From IMG/VR virus record IMGVR_UViG_3300009285_008493, positions 1 through 40,854 of that record: a DNA stretch of 40,854 nt, one strand, 5' to 3'. Shown in pieces: positions 28,015 through 37,085 of the stretch (position 1 is the stretch's first letter; each line of letters begins with the position of its first letter). Under the pieces are notes generated by a model that saw only the letters and a program-made list of their open reading frames with translations, was not told the origin of the DNA and did not search any database. This DNA is from a virus. The translations under genes were made by a program, and so were the position numbers.

Positions 28015-29076
28015 TTAACCTGTAATTCCTGTTAATTGGCCTTGATACCTTGGGTTGTCGGACATAAAGTTTCCGACATAATAGAAATGCCCGACTTGAG
28101 CCGGCTGATTGCTAGAACGGATTAATCCAGACCAATTAAACCCTTTAGGAATCGGCAATGCTTGAGGCCCTTTAACATTCTTATCCGAAGTATTAAACTT
28201 TTCATACCCTAACTTTGCAGGCATGGCCATCCCAGCAAAGAAGAAATGATTTTCATTAATCATAAACATCTTTTGGGAAGTGCATTTCTCGTCATCAACA
28301 ATCGGCATGCCGCGGAACCACAAAGCATCGAAACCAATATCGCCCCTTAGCGCCTGTTGCGAAGGAACAACACCAGTTCGAGAAACTTGCGGATAACCAT
28401 TCATCTGATAACCGGCCCGGACTGTTGGCTGAAGCAATGCTTCATAAGCAGTCCAAATAGTGGCAGTCGTAGTAGCAAAAGACGGCTTTTCTGAGCCAAT
28501 CTTAACCGCATTATGAGCGGTTGCTAAATCAGAAATGGCTAATGTTCCGACTGAAGCAACATAATATCCTTTGATAGATGTATATGTGCTCCTTGATTGT
28601 CCGCCATAGGTAGCATAATTAGTGCTATCATCTGCGGCATTCAAGATTGAATCGAAAGAACTAGCGCCGGAACCGGCTCCTGTCCCTCGATAAAAATAAT
28701 CTCCAATATCGTCTGTCAGATCCTGGGCAATTGAATCCATTTCGGTTGCCAATAAATCTAAAACTCTTTCGTCTCCCTCGTTTACTGCTATTTCAATGTC
28801 GTCTATAACAACCGGTTTATGAATACGTTGCGGTTCAAATTGCATCTTAATCCGAGTAGAAGTTCTATCAGTATTTAATTCTCCACCAACAGGAACAAGT
28901 CCGCCTGTGGTTGATTTTTGATACTTGATAGGAAAATCCATTCGGTAGCCAGAACCCCATGGTTTTGCGTTACCGAGTATTCTTAACAAAGAAACATTCC
29001 CTGTAAGAATCGTATCGTTAACTGCAGGAACTATGGTCTCCCGTGTCACCGAAGTGACTACAGCTGAAAATTCCAT
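28015..29076 (-). CDS. Major capsid protein (HK97 fold)
   Basis: 353 residues. The pattern follows HK97-fold capsid proteins: an N-arm, E-loop region (VPVGGELNTDRTSTRIKMQFE), a spine helix (DERVLDLLATEMDSIAQDLT), the central beta region with FRGMPIVDDEKC and a closing strand with HFFFAGMAMPAK. No maturation protease or delta domain is seen; the separate scaffold gene lies 7 bp upstream. That order (portal, scaffold, capsid) agrees with the call. Main shell subunit. Confidence 0.78.
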   Translation of the reverse strand: MEFSAVVTSVTRETIVPAVNDTILTGNVSLLRILGNAKPWGSGYRMDFPIKYQKSTTGGLVPVGGELNTDRTSTRIKMQFEPQRIHKPVVIDDIEIAVNEGDERVLDLLATEMDSIAQDLTDDIGDYFYRGTGAGSGASSFDSILNAADDSTNYATYGGQSRSTYTSIKGYYVASVGTLAISDLATAHNAVKIGSEKPSFATTTATIWTAYEALLQPTVRAGYQMNGYPQVSRTGVVPSQQALRGDIGFDALWFRGMPIVDDEKCTSQKMFMINENHFFFAGMAMPAKLGYEKFNTSDKNVKGPQALPIPKGFNWSGLIRSSNQPAQVGHFYYVGNFMSDNPRYQGQLTGITG

Positions 29077-29083
29077 AATTTTT

Positions 29084-29806
29084 TTAATTATTTAATCTAT
29101 CGTAAGCAGCCCTCGCCTTGTCAACAATAGTCCCTCTCATCCCCCTAACATCAGACAAATCAGACCCACTCTCTCCGGGACTTCCCGGCGCGCCAACTTT
29201 ATCTTTCCTATTTTCCCGTCCCTTCCTTCCTTCCTCTTTGCCTATCTCAATTGCTTTCTGCAATTCGCTATAGGCGTTATAAACCATTTTCAGATCATCT
29301 TCTGTCCGGATAGGAAATTTATGCTTTACTGCATAATTAACAAAATCGTTTTGACTAAATCCCTTGTCTGTTTTTTTAACTTCGGAGACAAAATTATCAA
29401 GTGTTTCTTCAGCTTGTTTCATGGCATTCTCTTGAGCGCGGAGTATCTCAACCGCTTTGTTAGTTCCGCGTTCTTCGGCCATTTTAATAGCTTGTCGAAG
29501 CTCTTCATAATCTTTTGGCTCCCAATTTTCTTTTTCGTATGGGGGTGGTTCAGGTTTATTATCAACGGGCTGTTTTTCTAACTCGCTTAATCTTTGAGAT
29601 TTGCGAGTATAATCAGGTAGTAAGGCCTCGTAATGAGTTGCCTTCTTCTCAATTTCCATTAATTGGTCTGGGGTATATTCTTTATCCCCGACTTTAATGG
29701 GCTGAGGCGGATCTACCTTATCCGGCTGGTCTTTTGGCTGTTTATCTGTGGATTGATCATTGCTGATTTCCTCAGACGTCTCGGCATCTAAGATTTCATC
29801 TTCCAT
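29084..29806 (-). CDS. Scaffolding protein
   Basis: 240 residues. The N-terminal 90 are acidic and Pro/Gln-rich, the middle (about 60-190) is a coiled coil (MEIEKKATHYEALLPDYTRK), and the tail is basic and Gly-rich (GREGR-like, GAPGSPGESGSDLSD). This acidic-coil-basic layout and position just upstream of the capsid gene are typical of phage scaffolds that direct shell assembly and then leave. Confidence 0.75.
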   Translation of the reverse strand: MEDEILDAETSEEISNDQSTDKQPKDQPDKVDPPQPIKVGDKEYTPDQLMEIEKKATHYEALLPDYTRKSQRLSELEKQPVDNKPEPPPYEKENWEPKDYEELRQAIKMAEERGTNKAVEILRAQENAMKQAEETLDNFVSEVKKTDKGFSQNDFVNYAVKHKFPIRTEDDLKMVYNAYSELQKAIEIGKEEGRKGRENRKDKVGAPGSPGESGSDLSDVRGMRGTIVDKARAAYDRLNN

Positions 29807-29860
29807 TTTTTTGGCATATTGACTGAAAATAACGGATTATTCTAAAAAGAGTTCCGGTAT

Positions 29861-30043
29861 TTACTTGGTCTTTTTTGCCATTTTATTTGCTCTGCTATGT
29901 ATTGCTTTTTCTAATGGACTTTTTTTTGTTGGTTCCCATCCCGTCTTTCTCATTGTTCCATAAACATACGCATTCTTACGTTTTTCAGATAATCCTTTCG
30001 CTTTCGCGCGCCTCATTAGCGCTTGTTCCAGTGCTTTAGGCAT
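29861..30043 (-). CDS. Small basic phage protein, 60 aa
   Basis: 60 residues, strongly basic. MPKALEQALMRRAKAKGLSE and NAYVYGTMRKTGW follow a small conserved phage protein usually located beside the portal gene. A role in head assembly or DNA entry is assumed from that position only. Ends near the scaffold start; begins 2 bp after the portal stop. Confidence 0.65.
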   Translation of the reverse strand: MPKALEQALMRRAKAKGLSEKRKNAYVYGTMRKTGWEPTKKSPLEKAIHSRANKMAKKTK

Positions 30044-30045
30044 GG

Positions 30046-31905
30046 TTATGATAATTTGGTTAATTGATTCTTTAATTCCTTTAAAGCCAACTCTTGCTGA
30101 TCAGGCGGCAACTTTTGAAATTCTGGACTATCTGTTAATTCCTTGGCCTGTTGAGTAAATTGAGATAATTGTTGCGCCTTTTCCGCGTTTTGCTGTTCCG
30201 GAGTAGGCATAGTTCCGGCTGCTTGTTGCAGGTTGATATGCTCTTTTTCGCCTAATTCAATAATCGATAAAGGATTTATTTTATACATTATTGCTCTTTT
30301 AGCCATTTCAAGCGGATTATCTCGTCCGGTTTCCTCAAAATATGTTAACGGATCAATGATTCCTGCTATAACCTCTTCTTTGGCACGCTCGCCTTTGAAT
30401 AGTCTATCTTCCGGCATAACCTGTCCGGGAATAATCTTTACTTCAATTCCGTCCATCATTTCATCTCTCATTAAAGATAAAGTTCTAGTTGCTTTTTCTC
30501 CGCCAAGAGTTTTGATTAATCGCTTTTCCGTATATTTAACTAAAATCATCTGATACATCCACTCATAAATACCTCTATGAAGTTGATCGACTAAATCTAT
30601 GCATTCATCAAGCCGGTTATAACTCTGTTCGCGTAAAATAGATCGTCCGGTAGCTGTCTCAGTTCCGCCTTTCTCTCCGCGAAAAGTAGGCTGAGTTCCA
30701 AAAATATTATCAAGTTCTATCGTTGAGTGAACCATGTCGTCCTTGACAAAAGACGGCAATTCCTTTCCTGTTTCTATTGACACTCCATTTTTAACTCCTT
30801 CTCCATACCACATTCCGCGCGGATTTGATTTAGCTTTTTGCGCGTCTGCTTTAGAAATCTTGCAAAACTTTGTATCAATTTTATAAACTCCATTCATCAT
30901 TTCCGCATTATCGGAAATTTGTCTTTTTCGTTTATCGATTTCTTCCTGCAATGGCTCAACCTGTTCGATTAAAGATGTGGTGCCAACCGGCCCCTCTTCA
31001 ATATCGAGAATAGTTCCAAAAATATATGGTGGTAATGGATTATCAAAATAATTATAAAGATATGTTTCATATCCCTCTGTCATGTCCTTTCTTTCTTCCT
31101 GTTTTCCTTTTATATCTTTTGCTATTGTTCCCCTTTTCTCTCCCTCTGTTTCTCTAAAATCAATCATCTCTTGAGTATTCATTTTCATTCCATCCCAATC
31201 CCAATACGGATGAGGATCACAACCAAGAATAATTCCCGAATACTCCCAAATAACATATCCATCAATCCAACACTCTTTATACGTGTCTTTAGGATTATCA
31301 ATCACAAGTTGCTCTTCTTTATACCCTGATTTTTTTAAAATATTTTCCTTTTTTTCTGGAAACTTCTCAATCAAATCAGAGATAGAAGTTCCATCGATTT
31401 CCTCAATAACAAACTTCGTATCGTACATAGACGTTGCTTTTCTTGAAACTCTTATCTTTCGCGGATCGCAAACTCGCAAATCAAAATCGTCTTTATCCTG
31501 ATGCCAAAATACTTTAAAACATATAAATCGCGAGAGAAACAACCATCTTAATCCTTTCCTCATTTTCCCCTTAATCTTCAAATCTTGATATTTAGTTAAA
31601 AAGAAGTCTTGCAAATCATTTGCGATAACTTTCGCTTCTTTTGTTTCTTTGTCAGCAATGACGTTAGGTTTTGATGGCCGGCCGGTAAGAGTATTAATAA
31701 CACTCTCCATTGCAAGGAACACTCTATTATCCCGGGCCTTTGACCTCTTCTTCGGGATTTCTTTAAGCCATTCCGGATTATTTTTCCAAATCTTTAGATT
31801 CTTTTCGAATGTTTTTTCAACGACAGAAAACAAATCAGCTGATTCATCCCATCTATTTTTTATCAACCTTATTTTTTCATCATCTTTTAAAGTAGAAATA
31901 TTCAT
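30046..31905 (-). CDS. Portal protein
   Basis: 619 residues, the size of podovirus-type portals. Segments that fit: N-terminal wing helices (NRWDESADLFSVVEKTFEKN), clip-adjacent PPYIFGTILDIEEGPVGTTS, the stem-type helix EQVEPLQEEIDKRKRQISDN, an insertion with MWYGEGVKNGVSIETG, and GGTETATGRSIL leading into the crown helices. The C-terminal tail is Gln-rich (LQQAAGTMPTPEQQNAEKAQ). It forms the 12-subunit ring through which DNA is packaged. Context: terminase upstream, scaffold and capsid downstream. TAATG overlap with a tiny gene. Confidence 0.8.
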   Translation of the reverse strand: MNISTLKDDEKIRLIKNRWDESADLFSVVEKTFEKNLKIWKNNPEWLKEIPKKRSKARDNRVFLAMESVINTLTGRPSKPNVIADKETKEAKVIANDLQDFFLTKYQDLKIKGKMRKGLRWLFLSRFICFKVFWHQDKDDFDLRVCDPRKIRVSRKATSMYDTKFVIEEIDGTSISDLIEKFPEKKENILKKSGYKEEQLVIDNPKDTYKECWIDGYVIWEYSGIILGCDPHPYWDWDGMKMNTQEMIDFRETEGEKRGTIAKDIKGKQEERKDMTEGYETYLYNYFDNPLPPYIFGTILDIEEGPVGTTSLIEQVEPLQEEIDKRKRQISDNAEMMNGVYKIDTKFCKISKADAQKAKSNPRGMWYGEGVKNGVSIETGKELPSFVKDDMVHSTIELDNIFGTQPTFRGEKGGTETATGRSILREQSYNRLDECIDLVDQLHRGIYEWMYQMILVKYTEKRLIKTLGGEKATRTLSLMRDEMMDGIEVKIIPGQVMPEDRLFKGERAKEEVIAGIIDPLTYFEETGRDNPLEMAKRAIMYKINPLSIIELGEKEHINLQQAAGTMPTPEQQNAEKAQQLSQFTQQAKELTDSPEFQKLPPDQQELALKELKNQLTKLS

Positions 31906-32021
31906 TAGAATAAAACAGATTTAATTATTTCGTATAATAAAACTCCACAACCTAGAAATAGAAGTATTGCTACAAACGCCACTAAACCAAACTTTGTATT
32001 ATCGAGAGACCCATATCCCAT
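31905..32021 (-). CDS. Tiny membrane protein, 38 aa
   Basis: 38 residues starting MGYGSLDNTKFGLVAFVAIL, a single hydrophobic helix to about residue 30 and a short tail ending KSVLF. Its stop and the portal start share TAATG, implying coupled translation. No family recognised. Confidence 0.5.
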   Translation of the reverse strand: MGYGSLDNTKFGLVAFVAILLFLGCGVLLYEIIKSVLF

Positions 32022-32027
32022 AGTTTT

Positions 32028-32103
32028 TGTTCTTCCGGGGGACTACCCCGTTGCAGTAAATTGAGTACACCGCGAATAGTTGGGCTAAAGCCCCGGAAAA
32101 ACA
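32028..32103 (-). other. Bistable structured element before portal genes
   Basis: On minus-strand RNA TGTTTTTCCGGGG (32103-32091) pairs with CCCCGGAAGAACA (32040-32028): 12 Watson-Crick pairs and one G-U that would be a mismatch on the plus strand. Each arm can instead form a local hairpin: GGGC-TTTA-GCCC and GGGG-TAGT-CCCC. The two states exclude each other. Located between the Com-like gene and the tiny membrane gene. Possibly a translation or packaging-associated RNA. Confidence 0.5.
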
Positions 32104-32106
32104 AAA

Positions 32107-32179
32107 AGCCCTGCAAACATCAAAAAATCACTTCCGACAAAAAAATATCGAAAGAGATTTCGCGACGTATCGCAGGGCT
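32107..32179 (-). terminator. Terminator-like long-loop hairpin
   Basis: AGCCCTGC (minus, 32179-32172) pairs with GCAGGGCT (32114-32107), followed by TTTTGTTTTT. The 57-nt loop contains a smaller CGAAA/TTTCG hairpin. The long loop makes efficiency uncertain. It may attenuate transcription between terminase/com and portal. Confidence 0.45.
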
Positions 32180-32198
32180 CTTGAACGTATTCTATACC

Positions 32199-32369
32199 CT
32201 ATACTCGTATTGAAATTTTAAGATCGTGTGGCGGCAATACCATCAACCGGCCGCATTTCGGACATTTAATTTCCTCTTCTTTATCATCCACGTGTCGCTT
32301 CTTGTATAAAATCTGATTGCACTCTTTACACCGGATAATAATTTCTATTTTTTTACATGATTTTAGCAT
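32199..32369 (-). CDS. Com-like zinc-finger protein
   Basis: 56 residues from ATG 32369; a TTG start 24 bp upstream is possible. The spacing and flanks of the two CxxC pairs (IIIRCKECNQILYKK, Cys14 and Cys17; EIKCPKCGRLMVL, Cys36 and Cys39) closely follow the Mu Com protein, a small zinc-binding protein that activates translation of the mom gene by unfolding its mRNA. No mom-like gene is visible here. A strongly structured RNA with alternative folds lies immediately downstream, which could be its target; that link is my inference. Confidence 0.65.
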   Translation of the reverse strand: MLKSCKKIEIIIRCKECNQILYKKRHVDDKEEEIKCPKCGRLMVLPPHDLKISIRV

Positions 32370-32417
32370 GAGCGATTTTTTCTTATTTGTCAATATGCCA
32401 ACTTGTGGAAAACTTTT

Positions 32418-34007
32418 TTATTCAAAATCTCCCCTATTTTGAATTAGTTCTTTTAAATCAACCATCTTCATAGTGCCATCAAAATCTTGAGTAATAATTT
32501 TTTTCTTTTCGTCTTTTTCTTCTAAAAACTCTACCTTTCGTCCTGTGCCGCGCTTAACAGCCAACCAATAAAACCAAGTAGCTGATGCCCAATGGTTAAC
32601 GCCAGTAATAGATTCCCAAACATATCTTTTGCCAAATGGAGTATCTTCTGGTACCCGGCGCATCGTTTCCCAATGCTGGATATATCTTTCAAGTTCATCT
32701 TTTGGCAAATTGAAAAATATTTCTCCTCGCTGCATGGCGTAGACAACAGCATCAATAACCCTATTACGATCAATCCATAAATATCCTAAATTTTTTTCAT
32801 CCTCGAAAGTTCCCTTATCTCCGCCCCACAAAACCATTTCTGGCAAATTCCTGTCTCTCCGGTAAAAGCATAAATTCACTTTTGGAAACTTTTTTTGAAA
32901 CTCCTCTGCCCATGTTCTTTCTGGACCGGAATCGATAACAACGAATGGATTATAACGCGTAATAATTGCCTCAAGCGATTCCCTACTCTCGCATGCGCCA
33001 ATCTTGAATATCCCATACTCTGAACCCAATACCCAATGCTTAACCTTTCCAACATCAATCCCCATGTATAACGAGCCTCTATCAAGCGGTTGAAATATAG
33101 TTGAATCAATAATCGCCTGCCTAAAATTAGCGCCTTCGCCTGGAGAATATGGCTCTCCCAAAACGAAATTACGAAAATACTCAACACCCTTTTTTTCTTT
33201 GGCCTCAATAATTTCATCAGCTGTATGCCGGACATACATTAAATGAGAAAAATGATAGCCAGACCATTTAGCGCCAAATTTGCCGGTTGACTCCCACCAT
33301 CCCAATCTCCTCTCTTTATCTGTTAATTCCTTATTGCAGTTCCGGCAAACAAACACTCTTCTAACTTCGTCTATATTATCTTCATATGTTAAAAATTGCT
33401 TTTCTCCACATCCCTCGCATTTAATAAACCATTCTTTTTTGTCTGATTCGCGCCAAAATAAATCAATGCCAACCTTCTCAACCGATGGATTAGAAAGAAC
33501 AACAGTCATCTTTTCTTTAGAATCAGCTATGCGGCTTTCGTAAAATTCAACAATTTTCTGATCAGACCTGTCTATCTCATCATGAACCCTCCTGTCCGCC
33601 GTGGTTGAAATAGGCGCGGCTTTAGAACGCGTGCCTTTAAAATAAATAAATGTTCCATTCTTAGCTTGTTTAAGCCCAACATTATCTAGTGTAAGATTAT
33701 CTCTTATACAAGGATTACTTTGAAATATCGGATCAGTTTTTGTTTTGGAAAACTCCTCAACATCAGAATCGCTTGGCATGGTATATATCGTGGTTATCTT
33801 TCTTTTATCAGCAAAAAAAAATGTTTTTAGATTTTCAGAGACTGAACCGCCAATCTGAGCGCATTTTTTAGCACAAATATTTTTAGAATTATCCCGAAGA
33901 TAATCAAATAAAAACAAATGGTCTTTGAACTCCAATTGCTCGCCTTTCTCATTTTTTAGTTTATTCCTAAAAATCCATGCAATTATAGAATAATCAGTTA
34001 TATCCAT
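32418..34007 (-). CDS. terL: Terminase large subunit, GpA-like
   Basis: 529 residues. ATPase part: Walker A-like region KKCAQIGGS near 48-56 and Walker B with VHDEID at 141-146. A zinc-ribbon insertion (Cys197, Cys200, Cys221, Cys224) is typical of the lambda gpA branch. Nuclease part: acidic residues in MGIDVGK (Asp318) and VVIDSG (Asp359), with a later acidic position near LWIDRNRVIDAVV. Cuts and pumps DNA into the head with the small subunit encoded about 0.85 kb upstream. Downstream are the Com-like gene and portal. Confidence 0.88.
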   Translation of the reverse strand: MDITDYSIIAWIFRNKLKNEKGEQLEFKDHLFLFDYLRDNSKNICAKKCAQIGGSVSENLKTFFFADKRKITTIYTMPSDSDVEEFSKTKTDPIFQSNPCIRDNLTLDNVGLKQAKNGTFIYFKGTRSKAAPISTTADRRVHDEIDRSDQKIVEFYESRIADSKEKMTVVLSNPSVEKVGIDLFWRESDKKEWFIKCEGCGEKQFLTYEDNIDEVRRVFVCRNCNKELTDKERRLGWWESTGKFGAKWSGYHFSHLMYVRHTADEIIEAKEKKGVEYFRNFVLGEPYSPGEGANFRQAIIDSTIFQPLDRGSLYMGIDVGKVKHWVLGSEYGIFKIGACESRESLEAIITRYNPFVVIDSGPERTWAEEFQKKFPKVNLCFYRRDRNLPEMVLWGGDKGTFEDEKNLGYLWIDRNRVIDAVVYAMQRGEIFFNLPKDELERYIQHWETMRRVPEDTPFGKRYVWESITGVNHWASATWFYWLAVKRGTGRKVEFLEEKDEKKKIITQDFDGTMKMVDLKELIQNRGDFE

Positions 34008-34053
34008 TATTTTGGCGCGTTTAAATCGCTTTATAGCCCTTACTTTACTCGTC

Positions 34054-34566
34054 TTACTTCCTAATATTTCTAAGATGTTCTTGCGTTGCCAAACTCAACC
34101 CCTTTAATCCCTTTTCCCTCTCCATCCGGATAATCCTTTCTTCTTTCGCTTTTAAATCAATATCAAATTTTTTGAACGGATTTTCGTAATATGTTTCAAA
34201 TCCGAACTCCTCATGTTGCAATACCTCAACCGCATATTGATTGCGATCACTAATTATCCTCTCAGAAAGATTATAATAATTATCATGGTCTCTATGCGAA
34301 ACCAGCCGGACACATTCTTGCCCGCATTCCGGACATTCCGCACGATACGTAATTATTGGATCACCATATAATCTATGAACCACTTTATATGCTTCAGAGC
34401 TAAAATCAATATCACAATCCTCACACCAAAAATCATAACTTGATATGAAATCCGGCGTATCTTCGGCCATCCGCTCATTAGGCGTAGGCTTATGCAATTC
34501 TCTTTCTCTTGCAAGCGAGGCCTGTTGATCTTTAACTCTTTGTTCTAATCTTTTTTTATCGTCCAT
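34054..34566 (-). CDS. Zinc-finger protein between terminase subunits
   Basis: 170 residues. N-terminal helix, then a zinc-binding core (FWCEDCDIDFSSEAY and RAECPECGQEC, two CxxC pairs), followed by a His/Asp-rich part (VSHRDHDNYYNLSERI) and a charged C-terminal helix ending TQEHLRNIRK. Not recognised. Its place between terminase small-subunit candidate and large subunit suggests a packaging accessory. Confidence 0.6.
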   Translation of the reverse strand: MDDKKRLEQRVKDQQASLARERELHKPTPNERMAEDTPDFISSYDFWCEDCDIDFSSEAYKVVHRLYGDPIITYRAECPECGQECVRLVSHRDHDNYYNLSERIISDRNQYAVEVLQHEEFGFETYYENPFKKFDIDLKAKEERIIRMEREKGLKGLSLATQEHLRNIRK

Positions 34567-34598
34567 TAAAATGATATTATTATATCAATCATCAAAAT

Positions 34599-34847
34599 TC
34601 ATTTCTTTTTAAACTGATTTAAAAACTTCCATAATCTCGGTTTATTTAATTCCTCTAATTCTTCCCGCGTAGCATCTTCTAAAAACTCTACCTTCCCTGC
34701 CGCGCTCTCCTGCTCTAAGACTAATTCTTTTTCTTCCTCGTTAAATGTTAACTTCCATTTGCGCTTATGCCAAAGATAATTTGAAACTAGGACACCGCTA
34801 AACCCTGAAAGAAACACTAAACATAAAGTAAAAATTAATATATTCAT
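34599..34847 (-). CDS. Small membrane-anchored protein
   Basis: 82 residues: N-terminal membrane helix (MNILIFTLCLVFLSGFSGVL), then an acidic helix (EEEKELVLEQESAAGKVEFL). The KVEFLE segment recurs in the terminase C-terminus (GRKVEFLEE), probably by chance. Lies between terminase-related genes; unknown role. Confidence 0.6.
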   Translation of the reverse strand: MNILIFTLCLVFLSGFSGVLVSNYLWHKRKWKLTFNEEEKELVLEQESAAGKVEFLEDATREELEELNKPRLWKFLNQFKKK

Positions 34848-34851
34848 TTTT

Positions 34852-35286
34852 TTATTCGCTTTTTATTTCTTCTTCTAATTCTTTTTTAATTTTATCCTCG
34901 GCATCGTTAATAAGCTGTATAACTTTTTCATGCTTATGAAAATGGATATGCTGTTCTGGCGGCTTTTCATCCGGCGCGCTTCTCTTTTTCATTCCTAAAA
35001 TCTCAGCGCCCAGATTTAATTCCATAACACGCTTTTGTTTCTTTTTCTTAATATCAGCAGTTAAAGCCGATGCAATTAATCCTTCCGTCAATCCGCATTC
35101 TTGAAGCAATTTTTTATAACCCTCGCTTTCAGTTAACTTTTGTGGCGCAACAGCAGTAGCTTCTGAATAGCCCGCCTGAACCATTGCTTCGCCTTTTGTT
35201 ATCCCCTTGCCTTTTCTGCCGTTTTCTACCATAATTTCAAACGCCTTTCTTTGCTTATTTGTAGGATTAATTTTTCTTTTCGCCAT
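34852..35286 (-). CDS. Terminase small subunit candidate
   Basis: 144 residues. The N-terminal DNA-binding part (NKQRKAFEIMVENGRKGKGI, then GEAMVQAGYSEATAVAPQKL) follows the usual pattern of phage small terminases (a helix, then GYS.ATA..P.K and a later S.G...LL). The second half is helical with a charged end. Binds packaging sites and recruits the large subunit. About 0.85 kb upstream of terL with two accessory genes in between. The name is based on pattern and position, not on alignment. Confidence 0.65.
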   Translation of the reverse strand: MAKRKINPTNKQRKAFEIMVENGRKGKGITKGEAMVQAGYSEATAVAPQKLTESEGYKKLLQECGLTEGLIASALTADIKKKKQKRVMELNLGAEILGMKKRSAPDEKPPEQHIHFHKHEKVIQLINDAEDKIKKELEEEIKSE

Positions 35287-35509
35287 TTTTACTTTGAATT
35301 AAATCCGTTATTATAATTACTGGTTCATTTCGCCAAGATAAAAAATCATCAACCATTCTTACTTCAATCTTTCCTTCCCTAATAATTTCCTTTATCCGCG
35401 CAAAAGAAATATCCAGCAAATCACCTTCTTTTTTGTCATAAAGCTCTGCATATCTATCAGTTTCTATAATCACTTTAGCATAAAAGGAAGTAGCATTTTT
35501 TTTAATCAT
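35267..35509 (-). CDS. Small hypothetical protein after groL
   Basis: 80 residues from ATG 35509, which overlaps the end of the chaperonin gene (a start 24 bp earlier is less likely). MIKKNATSFYAKVIIETDRY begins a beta-alpha fold; the middle (SFARIKEIIREGKIEVRMVD) is helical and charged. Not recognised. Its stop overlaps the small-terminase start. Confidence 0.6.
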   Translation of the reverse strand: MIKKNATSFYAKVIIETDRYAELYDKKEGDLLDISFARIKEIIREGKIEVRMVDDFLSWRNEPVIIITDLIQSKNGEKKN

Positions 35510-37085
35510 TTTTTTTCTCCTTTTCAACTTCATTAATAATCACAGCTTCAGCAATAAGAAACATACTGACAACTGATACCGCATTTTCTAAAGCGCAACG
35601 CACGACCTTTGCCGGATCTATAACACCGGCTTTTATTAAATCAACATATTCGCCGGTTGCGGAATTGAACCCTTGCCCCTCGCATTTAGACAAAACCACA
35701 TCCGGCTTATGACCGGCATTAAGAAGTATCTGCCGAGCCGGATCAATAATGCTTTCCGCAATTATTTCCATTCCAACACGAAAAGATAAATCCGTTTCGC
35801 TTGATAACCTTTCCTGAACTGCTTTTGAACACTCAACTAAAGCCATTCCACCGCCTGGAACAATCCCTTCGTCTAATGAAGATTTAGCTGCCTTAACCGC
35901 GTCCTCAATACGATACCGCCTTTCCATATTTTCCGCTTCTGAAACTGATCCGACCTTTATAACGGCAACTCCGCCTTTTAACCTGGCAAGTCGTTCCTCT
36001 TTTCTCTCCCTTTCATATTCCGACCGCTCCAGTTCTATATCTTTTTTAATCTGCGCGGCCCGGCTATCAATATCCTCTTTCTTGCCTTTGCCATCGATAA
36101 TAATGGTGTTATCTTTGTTGATTATAATCCGCGTGGCCTGGCCCAAATCCTCCAAATCAACATCTTCAACTTTTTGCCCCATTTCCTCTGAAATAAACTT
36201 CGCGCCGGTTAATGCGGCAATATCTTTTAATTGCTCCCTTTTCTCATCTCCTATCCCAGGACAAGCAACAGCGGCAATAGCCATTATTCCCCTCGCTTTA
36301 TTCATGACCAATGAAGCAAGCGCCTCTCCTTTAACAGTATCGGCAACTACAAAAAGACTTCTATTGTCCGATTGGAAAACCGCTTCAAGAAATCTCATAA
36401 CATCCTGATTAGACGAAATAATCTGCGAAGTAACTAGAACATATGGGTTTTCCAAAACCGTTTCTCCCCTTTCCGCATTAGTAATAAAATATGGAGAAAT
36501 ATAGCCCTTCTCTAACTTCATTCCCTCGACTATTTCAGAATATAATCCAACAAGTTTTCCTTCCTCAACTGCAATAACCCCTTCTTTCCCAATATTATCA
36601 ATTATTTCAGCGATTAAATCTCCAACTTCCCTGTCGCGCGAAGAAATTGTCGCAATATCGGAAATCTCCTGTTTTGTGCTAACCTCAATCGATAAATCCT
36701 TGATTGTTTTTTTGGCTATTCCAAGCGCCTCTTCCATTCCTTTTTTCATTTTCGTATGATCAATCCCGGCCGATAGAGCTTTAATGCCCTGCGATAAAAT
36801 ACTCTGGGCTAAAATCGTCGCCGTTGTTGTTCCATCCCCGGCTTCTTTATCTGTCTTGCGCGCTACATCCATCACTAGCCGCGCGCCCATATTTTCTGCC
36901 TGATCCTTCAGCTGAATCTCTCTAGCAACGGTAACTCCGTCTAAAGAAAAAATAGGTGTTCCTCTTTCAAACACAACGGCTTTGCCTTTAGGGCCAAGCG
37001 TTACTTTAACCGCATTAGCTAATTTATCAACTCCGCGTTTAAGCGCCGCGCGCGCATTGTCATTATAAATAATTGTTTTACTCAT
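35502..37085 (-). CDS. groL: GroEL chaperonin, full length
   Basis: 527 residues. All main parts are present: TLGPKGKAV (nucleotide loop), LKDQAENMG (Asp52 equivalent), AGDGTTTATILAQ (Asp87 region), apical GYISPYFITNAE with the substrate-binding aromatic residues, hinge region and RIEDAVKAAKSSLDEGIVPGGG (Asp398 equivalent). The C-terminus ends in charged residues (NEVEKEKKND) and lacks the Gly-Gly-Met tail of bacterial GroEL. It refolds proteins in a closed chamber with GroES, encoded about 0.4 kb upstream. A complete pair is unusual for a phage of this size and may help fold the capsid or fibre. It overlaps genes on both sides. Confidence 0.95.
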   Translation of the reverse strand: MSKTIIYNDNARAALKRGVDKLANAVKVTLGPKGKAVVFERGTPIFSLDGVTVAREIQLKDQAENMGARLVMDVARKTDKEAGDGTTTATILAQSILSQGIKALSAGIDHTKMKKGMEEALGIAKKTIKDLSIEVSTKQEISDIATISSRDREVGDLIAEIIDNIGKEGVIAVEEGKLVGLYSEIVEGMKLEKGYISPYFITNAERGETVLENPYVLVTSQIISSNQDVMRFLEAVFQSDNRSLFVVADTVKGEALASLVMNKARGIMAIAAVACPGIGDEKREQLKDIAALTGAKFISEEMGQKVEDVDLEDLGQATRIIINKDNTIIIDGKGKKEDIDSRAAQIKKDIELERSEYERERKEERLARLKGGVAVIKVGSVSEAENMERRYRIEDAVKAAKSSLDEGIVPGGGMALVECSKAVQERLSSETDLSFRVGMEIIAESIIDPARQILLNAGHKPDVVLSKCEGQGFNSATGEYVDLIKAGVIDPAKVVRCALENAVSVVSMFLIAEAVIINEVEKEKKND

